Below are positions 1-6,677 of a stretch of DNA of 15,114 nt, piece after piece. Source of the DNA: CALLVY01 sp937899855 (GTDB lineage Bacteria; Bacteroidota; Bacteroidia; Chitinophagales; Saprospiraceae); contig JBCBQC010000125.1 of the NCBI GenBank assembly GCA_039820405.1, positions 1-15,114 of the forward strand, read 5' to 3'. How positions within the stretch are numbered: position 1 is the stretch's first letter; the number at the start of each line of letters is the position of its first letter. The translations under genes and the position numbers were made by a program. The notes under the pieces are model-generated. The model searched no databases and was not told the DNA's origin. It saw nothing but the letters and a program-made list of their open reading frames with translations.

Positions 1-39
1 CCTTCTTACGATTTTTTAACCCTAAGCTATTTTTATACT

Positions 40-1377
40 ATGAAGTTTATTCTTCCTACCCTATTCGTGCTGTGTAGCTTCACCAGCGCACTGGCACAGA
101 ACCTTTATTTCCCCCCTACTACCAACAACTTTTGGGCGCGTACCAGTCCCATGAGTTTGGGTTGGTGCGTCGGTGAAATTTCCGATTTGTACGACTTCCT
201 CGACTCTACCGATACCAAGGCCTTTATCGTCCTCAAGGATGGCAGGATGGTACTCGAAAAGTACTTTGACGGCTTTACCCGCAACGACACCTGGTACTGG
301 GCCTCGGCCGGCAAATGCCTGACCTCGGTGGCCATGGGCGTGGCCCAACAAAAGGGCTTTCTTTCCATCGAGGATCGCAGCTCGGACTACCTCGGACAGG
401 GCTGGACTTCGGCTCCACTCTTCCGCGAAAACCGGATCAAGGTCCGCAATCAGATCAGTATGAACACCGGCCTCAACGAAGACTCGACCGATTGTACCCT
501 GCCCCCCTGTCTGACCTACCGCGCCCCGGCCGGTACGCGCTGGGCTTACCACAACGCCCCCTACACCCTGAGTATCAGCGTGATCGAAGCCGCCACCGGC
601 GACCCCATCAACGACTTTGTGGCCGGTGAAATCCACGGCCCCACCGGCATGGACGGCGAATACCGCAACGTCAACTTCAATCGGGTGTACTACAGCACCC
701 CGCGCAGTATGGCCCGCTTTGGCCTGCTGATCCAAAACGATGGGTACTGGGATACGAACCCGATCCTGAGCGACACGGCCTACTTCAACGCCATGCTCCG
801 CAGCTCTTCCAACGAGAACCTGTCTTACGGTTACCTCTGGTGGCTCAACGGTTACGCCTCGCACCGCCTGCCACAAATTCCCTTCCTGATCGACGGGCCG
901 CTCCTGCCGGATGCCCCGAGCAGTACGGTGGCGGCACTGGGTAAAAACGGACAGATTTTGAACGTGGTCAAAGACCAGGGCCTGGTGCTGCTGCGGATGG
1001 GAGCCAACCCGGACCTCAATACGCAACTGCCGGTGGCGACCGAGTACAACAATGAAATTTGGAAACGCATGAATGACATCATCTGCCCCACGGGCAATGT
1101 ACAGGGAGCGGTGGGCAACTACCAGCTCACTACGACAGGCGGTACGGATGGCGCCCTGGTGGCGCAACCCAATCCGGTGGTCGACGAGGTGCGGCTGACG
1201 GGTGCGTTGGTACAAGCCGAGCGGTACGAAGTGGAATTGTGGAATGTTCAGGGCAGCTTGCTGCAGAGTTGGACCAATCGGGATCGGCTCGACTTGAGTG
1301 CCTGGAGTCCGGGCGTTTACTACCTGCGGGTCCGGTCGGGGGCGGACCGGGCTTTCCTCCGTTTGGTTAAGCCGTAG
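40..1377 (+). CDS. Secreted serine hydrolase (beta-lactamase/class C family) with T9SS sorting domain
   Basis: A 445-residue exported hydrolase. Residues 1-20 form a signal peptide (hydrophobic core, then SALAQ). The catalytic fold of class C beta-lactamase/esterase/D-Ala-D-Ala peptidase relatives is indicated by the nucleophile motif S89-A-G-K92 (SxxK), by Y170-H-N172 (YxN), and by a glycine-rich strand G301-KNGQ near the position of the third motif (KTG in true beta-lactamases), which here is not KTG. That variant is usual in esterase or peptidase members, so antibiotic resistance should not be inferred. Residues ~373-445 form a T9SS type A C-terminal domain (QPNPVVDEV at the start, SPGVYYLRV, basic end), so the protein is probably moved across the outer membrane and attached to the surface or released. 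The start gives a clean signal peptide 39 nt into the window, so the promoter may be partly outside. The gene converges on the kinase and overlaps it by 11 nt. Family call firm; substrate unknown. Confidence 0.9.
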   Translation: MKFILPTLFVLCSFTSALAQNLYFPPTTNNFWARTSPMSLGWCVGEISDLYDFLDSTDTKAFIVLKDGRMVLEKYFDGFTRNDTWYWASAGKCLTSVAMGVAQQKGFLSIEDRSSDYLGQGWTSAPLFRENRIKVRNQISMNTGLNEDSTDCTLPPCLTYRAPAGTRWAYHNAPYTLSISVIEAATGDPINDFVAGEIHGPTGMDGEYRNVNFNRVYYSTPRSMARFGLLIQNDGYWDTNPILSDTAYFNAMLRSSSNENLSYGYLWWLNGYASHRLPQIPFLIDGPLLPDAPSSTVAALGKNGQILNVVKDQGLVLLRMGANPDLNTQLPVATEYNNEIWKRMNDIICPTGNVQGAVGNYQLTTTGGTDGALVAQPNPVVDEVRLTGALVQAERYEVELWNVQGSLLQSWTNRDRLDLSAWSPGVYYLRVRSGADRAFLRLVKP

Positions 1378-2620
1378 CGGGAACGGCTTCGACGGCCAGG
1401 GCGGGTAGGCTAAAGAAGAAGCGGCTGCCCTGGCCGATTTCCGATTCCACCCAGATGTTGCCCTCGTACTGTTCGATCAGCTTCTTGCAGATGGCCAGGC
1501 CGATGCCGGTGCCTTCGTAGCGCTGCTTGCCGTGGAGGCGTTGGAAGGCTTCGAAGATTTTCTCCTTGAAGCTCATGTCCAGACCGATGCCATTGTCGTG
1601 GACGCCAAAGACGTACTGGCCATCCTTGCGGCGACAGTCGATGAGGACGGTTGGTTTTTCGTTGTCGTTGTATTTGAGGGCATTGCTCACCAGGTTTTGA
1701 AAAATCTGGCGGAGGTGGTTGGGATCGGCCATCACCGGGGGCAGGTCCTCGACGATGATGGTGGCTCCCTTATCCGTAATTTGTTGGTGGAGGTTTTGCT
1801 GGAGCTCCTTCACCAGGGCCTGGGTATCCACCCATTCTACGGCGATCTGTTCTTTGGTGGCCATTAGGCCGGAATAATTGAGCACCTCGCTCAACATGTT
1901 GTGCATCCGCCCGATGCCGTCGGTAATAAAACCCAAAAACTGTTGGCCATCCTCATCCAGTTGTTGGCGGTAGCGCCGACGGATCAGCCCGGCGTAGGAG
2001 CCGATGGTCCGGAGGGGCTCCTTTAGATCGTGGGCCGCCATGTAGGCAAAGCCCCGCAACTCTTCATTGGATTTTTCGAGCTGTTCAAAAGCCTGGCGCG
2101 TGGCCTCCCCTTCGCTGCGCAGTTGCCGGTTGTGGGACAGTTGGAATTGGTAGGCGGCTTCCACTTCCCGCAGTTGTCGTTGGCTTTGCGAGGCCATGGT
2201 AAAGAGGTGGCGGCGTCTTTTTTGTTCCCGGAAGAAGGCCAGGGTCAGCAGGCCGATTAGGATTAGTAGGAGTAGGATTCCACTGCGGAACAAGGGCGTG
2301 CTGGAGGCGTTGAAATCATTTTTCAGGTAGAGGCTACCGATTTTGGCGAGTAGGAGTTGCTCCATTTGAGGGTCCGCTTGTTGGCGGACGTTGGCCAGGG
2401 CCAGTTCGTACTGTTGGAGGGCCAGTTGGTTCTCTTGGTGCTGGGCGTAGCGGTCCCCTAGCTGGAGCAGTAGGGCATTTTTTTCTTCTTGATCGTGGCT
2501 GGCCTCGTAGGCGTCACGCAGGAGTGGAATGCTATGGTGCGGCTTGGCGGCGAGCGGCAGTTGGGGGAGTAGAAGTAGGCAGCAGACCAGGAGCAAAAAA
2601 ACTGAATCGGTAATTCGCAT
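1367..2620 (-). CDS. Membrane sensor histidine kinase (HisKA + HATPase_c)
   Basis: A 417-residue kinase when started at the ATG at 2620, which places a hydrophobic signal/anchor (residues ~6-25) at the N-terminus. An upstream in-frame ATG at 2683 would add 21 polar residues and is less likely. After the signal comes a short helical, TPR-like extracytoplasmic segment (~30-105), a transmembrane helix (~113-130), a basic stop-transfer, and a coiled-coil linker (~140-190). The HisKA dimerisation domain has H197 in AAHDLKEPLR. The HATPase domain shows the N box (N309-LVSNALKY), D342-NGIG, the F box region around F359, and G370-TGIG. It should autophosphorylate H197 and pass phosphate to a response regulator, but none is adjacent, so its partner and signal are unknown. 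The sensor part is short compared with typical Bacteroidota TPR kinases carrying many TPR units. Its 3' end overlaps the end of the convergent hydrolase gene. Confidence 0.9.
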   Translation of the reverse strand: MRITDSVFLLLVCCLLLLPQLPLAAKPHHSIPLLRDAYEASHDQEEKNALLLQLGDRYAQHQENQLALQQYELALANVRQQADPQMEQLLLAKIGSLYLKNDFNASSTPLFRSGILLLLILIGLLTLAFFREQKRRRHLFTMASQSQRQLREVEAAYQFQLSHNRQLRSEGEATRQAFEQLEKSNEELRGFAYMAAHDLKEPLRTIGSYAGLIRRRYRQQLDEDGQQFLGFITDGIGRMHNMLSEVLNYSGLMATKEQIAVEWVDTQALVKELQQNLHQQITDKGATIIVEDLPPVMADPNHLRQIFQNLVSNALKYNDNEKPTVLIDCRRKDGQYVFGVHDNGIGLDMSFKEKIFEAFQRLHGKQRYEGTGIGLAICKKLIEQYEGNIWVESEIGQGSRFFFSLPALAVEAVPATA

Positions 2621-2785
2621 AGTTGCTTTTGTTAGTTCGATGAGCCCTACGGAGGAAATAGTCCCTCGGGTTTGGGTTAGCAATAATCATTGTTGGGGAG
2701 TTTTGAGCTGTCCGAAGTCGTTCGTTGGACCGCCTCGGATTGGAAATTAATCGAATTATTTTGGGGCTGTTCGTTGGTAGTGAAC

Positions 2786-2814
2786 CAATGCTAATTATTT
2801 ATACCTTATGCAAT
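2786..2814 (-). promoter_or_regulatory. Candidate Bacteroidota promoter for the histidine kinase
   Basis: Read on the minus strand, ATTG (2811-2814) lies 17 nt before TAGCATTG (2786-2793), which matches the Bacteroidota -7 box TAnnTTTG at all but one position. It would give a leader of roughly 160 nt before the ATG at 2620. Such short AT-rich matches arise by chance, so this is only a candidate. Confidence 0.25.
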
Positions 2815-2973
2815 CAGCATGCCACAAAAGGAATTTTTTTGCAAAAAGAACCCCGCCAGCGGTTTGGGCCACTATCTGTGACGGGCAATCGTGGCGGATT
2901 GGGTGGTGGAAGTGATGCAATGACGGAGCTTTGAGCGGAGGGGTGTAACGCAATGGTGGAGGGCGTTGGGAGA

Positions 2974-3009
2974 TAAAAAAGTGGCGCTGAACGGGATCGT
3001 CCAGCGCCA
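2974..3009 (-). terminator. Intrinsic terminator of the lipoprotein gene
   Basis: On the minus strand an 8-bp perfect stem (TGGCGCTG at 3002-3009 paired with CAGCGCCA at 2982-2989, 12-nt loop) is followed one base later by TTTTTTAT. This is a textbook rho-independent terminator, starting 57 nt after the stop codon of the LVFP-repeat lipoprotein. It supports that gene being a separate transcript and being real on the minus strand. Confidence 0.85.
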
Positions 3010-3066
3010 GCGATGAAAAACCATATAAAAGATCGGATTACTTCGAGTTTGGGGCGACGTTATTCT

Positions 3067-3753
3067 TTATTCGGCGTCGCGGCATTCTTCTTTGGCGGCT
3101 TGGAGGGCCTCGCGATCCACTACCGTCACCGTCGTTCCATCCTCCAGTTCTATGGTGAGGGGGAACACCAGCTCGGGGCGTTCGGTGGCATCGGGATTAT
3201 CGGCTTTCCACTCGCGGACGGCGGCGCGCAATTCGCTGCGGTCCGCTACCGACACGGTGGTAGCATCGGAAAACTGGATACTCAGGGGAAAGACCAACTG
3301 AAAGCAGGAGCATTCGCGGTTGCCCCGGTGGCGGCGACGGCGGGGGCGATCGCCGCATTCGGCGCGGAGTTCGCGCAATGCTTCTTGGGTGTCCAGGCTG
3401 ATGACTTCCCCTTCCGCCGAGATCAATTCGATGGGAAAGACCAGTTCGGGGCGGTTGTCGGGGTCGCGCGGGTTGTTGGCGCGCCAGTCCCGAAAGAACT
3501 CCCGGGCGGCTTCTACGGAGGCGATTTCGGCGGAGCTGCCATCGGGCAGGGTGAGGGTGAGGGGGAATACCAGTTCGTAGCATCCTTCCGCACCGGCACT
3601 GGCGCTCTCGGCGACGGTCACGAGGGCTTGGTCGACGTAGGCTTGGACCTCGACATCGTCGGAGTCGGTATCTTCTGCTTTGTTACAGGCGGTGAGAAAG
3701 GTGAGGGACAGGAGGGCAAACACCAAGGAATATTGAGCTGCTGATTTCAACAT
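3067..3753 (-). CDS. Lipoprotein with duplicated LVFP-motif module, function unknown
   Basis: A 228-residue protein with a lipoprotein signal peptide: a hydrophobic stretch, then the lipobox L20-T-A-C23, followed by N and acidic residues. It is therefore probably a lipid-anchored periplasmic or outer-membrane protein. The mature part contains four related segments, each opening with an LVFP motif: C58-YELVFPL, R101-PELVFPI, C150-FQLVFPL and R192-PELVFPL. They alternate as A-B-A-B, so the protein is a duplication of an A+B module about 92 residues apart. Each module begins with Cys (58, 150) and ends with Cys (133, 224), suggesting one disulfide per module. Each LVFP is followed by an acidic/DG turn, a beta strand and an amphipathic helix. 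A polybasic linker (RPRRRRHRGNRE, 136-147) joins the modules. Similar LVFP-type hypothetical proteins are, to my recollection, common in Bacteroidota, but I know of no assigned function. It is a single-gene unit ending in the terminator at 2974-3009. Confidence 0.85.
   Translation of the reverse strand: MLKSAAQYSLVFALLSLTFLTACNKAEDTDSDDVEVQAYVDQALVTVAESASAGAEGCYELVFPLTLTLPDGSSAEIASVEAAREFFRDWRANNPRDPDNRPELVFPIELISAEGEVISLDTQEALRELRAECGDRPRRRRHRGNRECSCFQLVFPLSIQFSDATTVSVADRSELRAAVREWKADNPDATERPELVFPLTIELEDGTTVTVVDREALQAAKEECRDAE
3082..3306 (-). repeat. Second Cys-bounded LVFP module (protein residues 150-224)
   Basis: This segment encodes residues C150 to C224 of the lipoprotein: CFQLVFPL at the start, RPELVFPL in the middle, KEEC at the end. 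It corresponds segment by segment to 3355-3582. The two copies are diverged in sequence, so this is an old internal duplication visible only at protein level. Confidence 0.8.
3355..3582 (-). repeat. First Cys-bounded LVFP module (protein residues 58-133)
   Basis: This segment encodes residues C58 to C133 of the lipoprotein: CYELVFPL at the start, W90-RANNP leading into RPELVFPI, and RAEC at the end. The second copy has the parallel W182-KADNP leading into RPELVFPL and KEEC, which fixes the module boundaries. Confidence 0.8.
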
Positions 3754-4261
3754 AAGGTCTTCTTTTTGATTTTGAAAATGAAATTCGGGGAATTGATCAA
3801 TTCATTTACTCCCTTGGTGCGGGGCGGCGGGGAAAGGTTGCCCGGGGTTTTACTTTTTTTAATTTTTGGGCTTTTTCTCATTCTTTTTTGGATGCAGGTG
3901 CATTTTTTTTCAAAAAATTTTTCCTTTAATTTTCGGGGCTTGTAGCCGGTTTTGGGCCATTTTTTTAATTTTGATTTATGGAATTTTCAGTGCAAAAGCG
4001 TCTATGTAGGGTCAATCTCCTGATTCTAGGTGATGGAGAAGACTCGAATTTTTCCACGACCAGGATCAGGTACCTGGGTCTGGGTAGCGGAGCTGTGCTT
4101 GGCCACGGTGGCCGCAAAGGGGTGTGGTGAATGACCATGCCTTGAGGGTGGGCCCACCCAAGCCTTGAATTATAAACCGCTCCCCAACAACAAAAACCCG
4201 AAAACCTTAAACCAAAATCCCCTATCTTCACCATCAATATCAGATCCTCGCTCTGCGTTCA
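3754..4261. other. Divergent intergenic region with A/T tracts and several palindromes
   Basis: This 508-bp region separates the minus-strand lipoprotein from the plus-strand M1 peptidase gene and must hold both promoters. From 3840 to 3980 it is dominated by T runs on the plus strand. Perfect palindromes include GAATTGATCAATTC (3790-3803) and ATGCAggTGCAT (3892-3903) on the lipoprotein side, and CAGGTACCTG (4067-4076), GGCCACgGTGGCC (4101-4113) and GGGTGGGCCCACCC (4146-4159) on the peptidase side. A minus-strand 90-codon reading frame at 3965-4237 has no signal or domain features and runs through the palindromes, so it is probably not a gene. The role of the palindromes is unknown; operators or a structured leader are possible. 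Confidence 0.6.
3939..3973 (+). promoter_or_regulatory. Candidate promoter for the M1 peptidase / DoxX unit
   Basis: CTTG (3939-3942) is followed after 23 nt by TAATTTTG (3966-3973), a perfect TAnnTTTG box. The spacing is at the long end of what is reported for Bacteroidota. If used, transcription would start near 3980 and the message would carry a leader of about 280 nt including the GC-rich palindromes. The region is T-rich, so a chance match is quite possible. Confidence 0.3.
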
Positions 4262-5917
4262 ATGCCTATGAAACAGCTCTTCCTTTGGCTCTGCCTCCTA
4301 TTCGCTTTCCAAGTTGACGCCCAGCCCCTCTCCCAGGGTCCCCCCCAATTCAACCGCCAAGATACCCTCCGCGGCAGCATCACCCCCGAACGCGCCTGGT
4401 GGGACCTGACCTACTACCACCTCGACCTCCAGGTCCACCTCGCCGACAGCAGCCTCCGCGGTACCAATACCATCCAGTACCGCGTCCTCCAGCCCGGCCA
4501 ACGCCTACAATTGGACCTCCAACCCCCCATGGAAATCACCGGCGCCTGGCAAGCCGACCAGCCCCTAAGCTACCAACGCGACGGCAACGTCTACTACCTC
4601 GACCTGCCCCAGATCGACTCCCTCAACAGCCTGCGGGAAGTCGTAGTGGCCTACCGCGGCCAACCCCTCGTCAGCAAAAACCCACCCTGGTCGGGCGGCC
4701 TGACCTGGGCCCGCGACCGCCGCGGCAATCCCTTCGTCGCCACCACCTGCCAGGGCGATGGCGCCAGCCTGTGGTGGCCCTGCAAAGACCACATGTACGA
4801 CGAACCCGATAGCATGCTGATGAGTATCCGCGTCCCCACCGAACTGACGGACGTCTCCAACGGCCGACTCCGGGGCATCGACGAACACGAAGATGGCAGC
4901 CGGACCTTCCACTGGTTCGTGGCCAACCCGATCAACAACTATGGGGTCAACCTCAACATCGGGGACTACGTGAGCTTTTCGGAAAAGTACCCCGGAGAAA
5001 AGGGCGAGCTCGACTGTAGCTATTACGTCCTGCGGGACAATCTGGAAAAGGCCCGCCAGCAATTCCAGCAAGTTCCCAAGATGCTGGCCGCTTTCGAACA
5101 CTGGTTTGGCCCCTACCCCTTTTACGAGGATGGCTACAAACTCGTCGAGGCCCCCTACCTGGGTATGGAGCACCAAAGCTCGGTGACCTACGGCAATCGC
5201 TACTTCAATGGCTACCTCGGCTCCGATCTGAGCCGGACGGGCTGGGGGATGAAATTTGACTTCATCATCATCCACGAGTCGGGGCACGAGTGGTTTGCCA
5301 ACAGCATCACCTACCGCGACGTGGCCGATATGTGGATCCACGAGGGCTTTACCGCCTATTCCGAAAGCCTCTACCTCGATTACCACTTCGGGACCGAGGC
5401 GGCCAATGCCTACGTGATTGGTACGCGGGCCGGCATCCGCAACGACATTCCCATCATCGGGATGTATGACGTCAATCGGGAGGGGTCCTCCGACATGTAC
5501 TACAAAGGCGCCAACATGATCCACTGTCTGCGCCAAATTGTTGGGGACGACGCCCGCTGGCGCCAAATTCTCCGCGACCTCAATCGGACCTTTTTTCACC
5601 AAACCGTGACGACCCAACAAATCGAGGCTTTTCTCAGCCGGGAGGTGGACCGTGACTTGTCCGCTTTCTTTGACCAATACCTGCGGAGCACCAAAATTCC
5701 CATTTTGGAGTACCAGATCGGAGTCAAACAGTTGGGTTACCGCTGGAATAATGTGGTGGAAGGGTTTGACATGCCCATCAAGGTGGTTTTGAACGACGAC
5801 GAGCAGTGGCTGTACCCAACAAGCAAATGGCAATTGCTGCCCCTCTCCAAAAAGGTCAAAAAACTGAGGGTCGATCCCAATTTTTACGTCAACGCCTATC
5901 ATCGCAAGGGAAAATAA
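4262..5917 (+). CDS. M1 family zinc aminopeptidase, exported
   Basis: A 551-residue metallopeptidase. The N-terminus is a signal peptide (hydrophobic residues ~5-16, then VDAQ); a second ATG at 4268 (MKQLFLW) would serve equally well as start. Residues ~45-240 match the M1 N-terminal beta-saddle domain. The catalytic domain shows the exopeptidase motif in its G-M-E-H form (G301-MEH), the zinc site H338-ESGH342 with the third ligand E361 exactly 18 residues after H342 (WIHEGFTAYSE), and the transition-state tyrosine Y414 in YYKG. These are all the key M1 residues, so activity is expected: removal of N-terminal residues from peptides, probably in the periplasm or at the surface. It has no T9SS sorting domain. 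It is short for the family and appears to lack the long C-terminal helical domain. The DoxX-like gene starts 10 nt after its stop, suggesting one transcript. Several antisense reading frames over it are codon-bias shadows. Confidence 0.93.
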   Translation: MPMKQLFLWLCLLFAFQVDAQPLSQGPPQFNRQDTLRGSITPERAWWDLTYYHLDLQVHLADSSLRGTNTIQYRVLQPGQRLQLDLQPPMEITGAWQADQPLSYQRDGNVYYLDLPQIDSLNSLREVVVAYRGQPLVSKNPPWSGGLTWARDRRGNPFVATTCQGDGASLWWPCKDHMYDEPDSMLMSIRVPTELTDVSNGRLRGIDEHEDGSRTFHWFVANPINNYGVNLNIGDYVSFSEKYPGEKGELDCSYYVLRDNLEKARQQFQQVPKMLAAFEHWFGPYPFYEDGYKLVEAPYLGMEHQSSVTYGNRYFNGYLGSDLSRTGWGMKFDFIIIHESGHEWFANSITYRDVADMWIHEGFTAYSESLYLDYHFGTEAANAYVIGTRAGIRNDIPIIGMYDVNREGSSDMYYKGANMIHCLRQIVGDDARWRQILRDLNRTFFHQTVTTQQIEAFLSREVDRDLSAFFDQYLRSTKIPILEYQIGVKQLGYRWNNVVEGFDMPIKVVLNDDEQWLYPTSKWQLLPLSKKVKKLRVDPNFYVNAYHRKGK

Positions 5918-5927
5918 ATCACTGCTC

Positions 5928-6287
5928 ATGTCCACCACCAAGATCTTCTACTACCTATCGACGGGCCTTTTGAGTCTGCTCATGCTGTTTTCGGCCTTCA
6001 ACTACTTTTTCAATTACGAGGCCATCGAGGGCTTTTTTCGCATCTTTGGCTACCCCACCTACCTCATTTACCCGCTCGGTATCGCCAAAGTACTGGGGCT
6101 CATCGCCATTTGGACCCGGCTGTCGCCCCTGCTCAAGGAATGGGCCTACGCGGGCTTCTTTTTTGACGTCCTCCTCGCCTTTGCCGCTCACTACACGACC
6201 GATGGAGCAATCGTTCCCTCCCTGGTGGGGCTGGTGCTCGTACTCGTCTCCCGTTTTACCGAGGCGCGCGTTTTTGCCAGTGTTTGA
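5928..6287 (+). CDS. DoxX-like small membrane protein
   Basis: A 119-residue integral membrane protein with four predicted hydrophobic helices (~6-27, ~45-62, ~72-90, ~93-110). The pattern of the DoxX-like family is visible: an FSAFNYF segment after helix 1, then FGYPTYLIYPLGIAKVLG leading into helix 2, and a short aromatic segment (EWAYAGFFFDVLLAFAAHY) before helix 4. Family members are linked to membrane redox or quinone functions in some systems, but most are uncharacterised and no specific role is claimed. It lies 10 nt behind the M1 peptidase gene on the same strand, so the two are probably co-transcribed; a functional link is not evident. An A/T-rich inverted repeat (6306-6313 with 6322-6329) follows the stop. 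Confidence 0.85.
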   Translation: MSTTKIFYYLSTGLLSLLMLFSAFNYFFNYEAIEGFFRIFGYPTYLIYPLGIAKVLGLIAIWTRLSPLLKEWAYAGFFFDVLLAFAAHYTTDGAIVPSLVGLVLVLVSRFTEARVFASV

Positions 6288-6677
6288 GGCTTTAAAAATC
6301 ACATGGAAAATTTTAACATTTAAATTTTCTCCAAGCAATGTTTGAAAGTCACCTCACTTTTTACTTATATTGGGCCCAGATTCGATAATTTTACCACTCA
6401 GAAGACTGTTTCACCAAATTTAAATGCCCGAAGCGCCGACTTTGGGGAATAGAGGATCCGCCAGTACGCCCAATCGTACTTCGTTCCTTTCGATTCAGGA
6501 TGTCCTCACCGACAGTACTTCTGCCTCGAATTGTGCTCGAACCAGCCGAGGGCCCCGCGTCATCGCTAGCGTTTTCCATCTTCTCCCCAATCTACCGCAC
6601 TTCGCCCAGTAAGTCCCAGAAGACCAATGTGTTTCAATTGTATTATCTATTTACTAACCTAAACACACCTCAGACTT
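6288..6677. other. Intergenic region upstream of the M43 protease gene
   Basis: This 390-bp region contains an AT-rich inverted repeat just after the DoxX-like gene (GAAAATTT 6306-6313 and AAATTTTC 6322-6329, 8-nt spacer), which might act as a weak 3' hairpin. It also has AGTACG/CGTACT (6463-6468 and 6475-6480, 6-nt spacer). Short overlapping reading frames at 6424-6685 lack any protein features. It should contain the promoter of the protease gene, but I found no convincing TTG / TAnnTTTG pair. Confidence 0.5.

Larger units (their letters stand above)
2621..3066. other. Intergenic region between kinase and lipoprotein genes
   Basis: This 446-bp stretch lies between the 5' end of the kinase and the 3' end of the lipoprotein, both on the minus strand. 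It holds a possible kinase promoter (2786-2814) and the lipoprotein's terminator (2974-3009). A short plus-strand reading frame at 2725-2934 has no recognisable protein features and probably is not a gene. Nothing else was seen. Confidence 0.6.

Noticed and set aside
40..1377. The class C-type hydrolase as an antibiotic resistance beta-lactamase
   Set aside because: It lacks the KTG motif and carries a T9SS sorting domain; SxxK and YxN are shared with esterases and peptidases.
2725..2934. A 69-codon plus-strand frame in the gap after the kinase 5' end
   Set aside because: No protein features, composition unlike neighbouring genes, and an isolated position.
3013..3744. A 243-codon plus-strand frame opposite the LVFP lipoprotein
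   Set aside because: The minus strand has a lipobox signal peptide, coherent repeats and a terminator directly downstream. The plus frame's repetitiveness only mirrors these repeats.
3965..4237. A 90-codon minus-strand frame in the region before the M1 peptidase
   Set aside because: No signal peptide or domain, runs through several palindromes, and its composition is intergenic.
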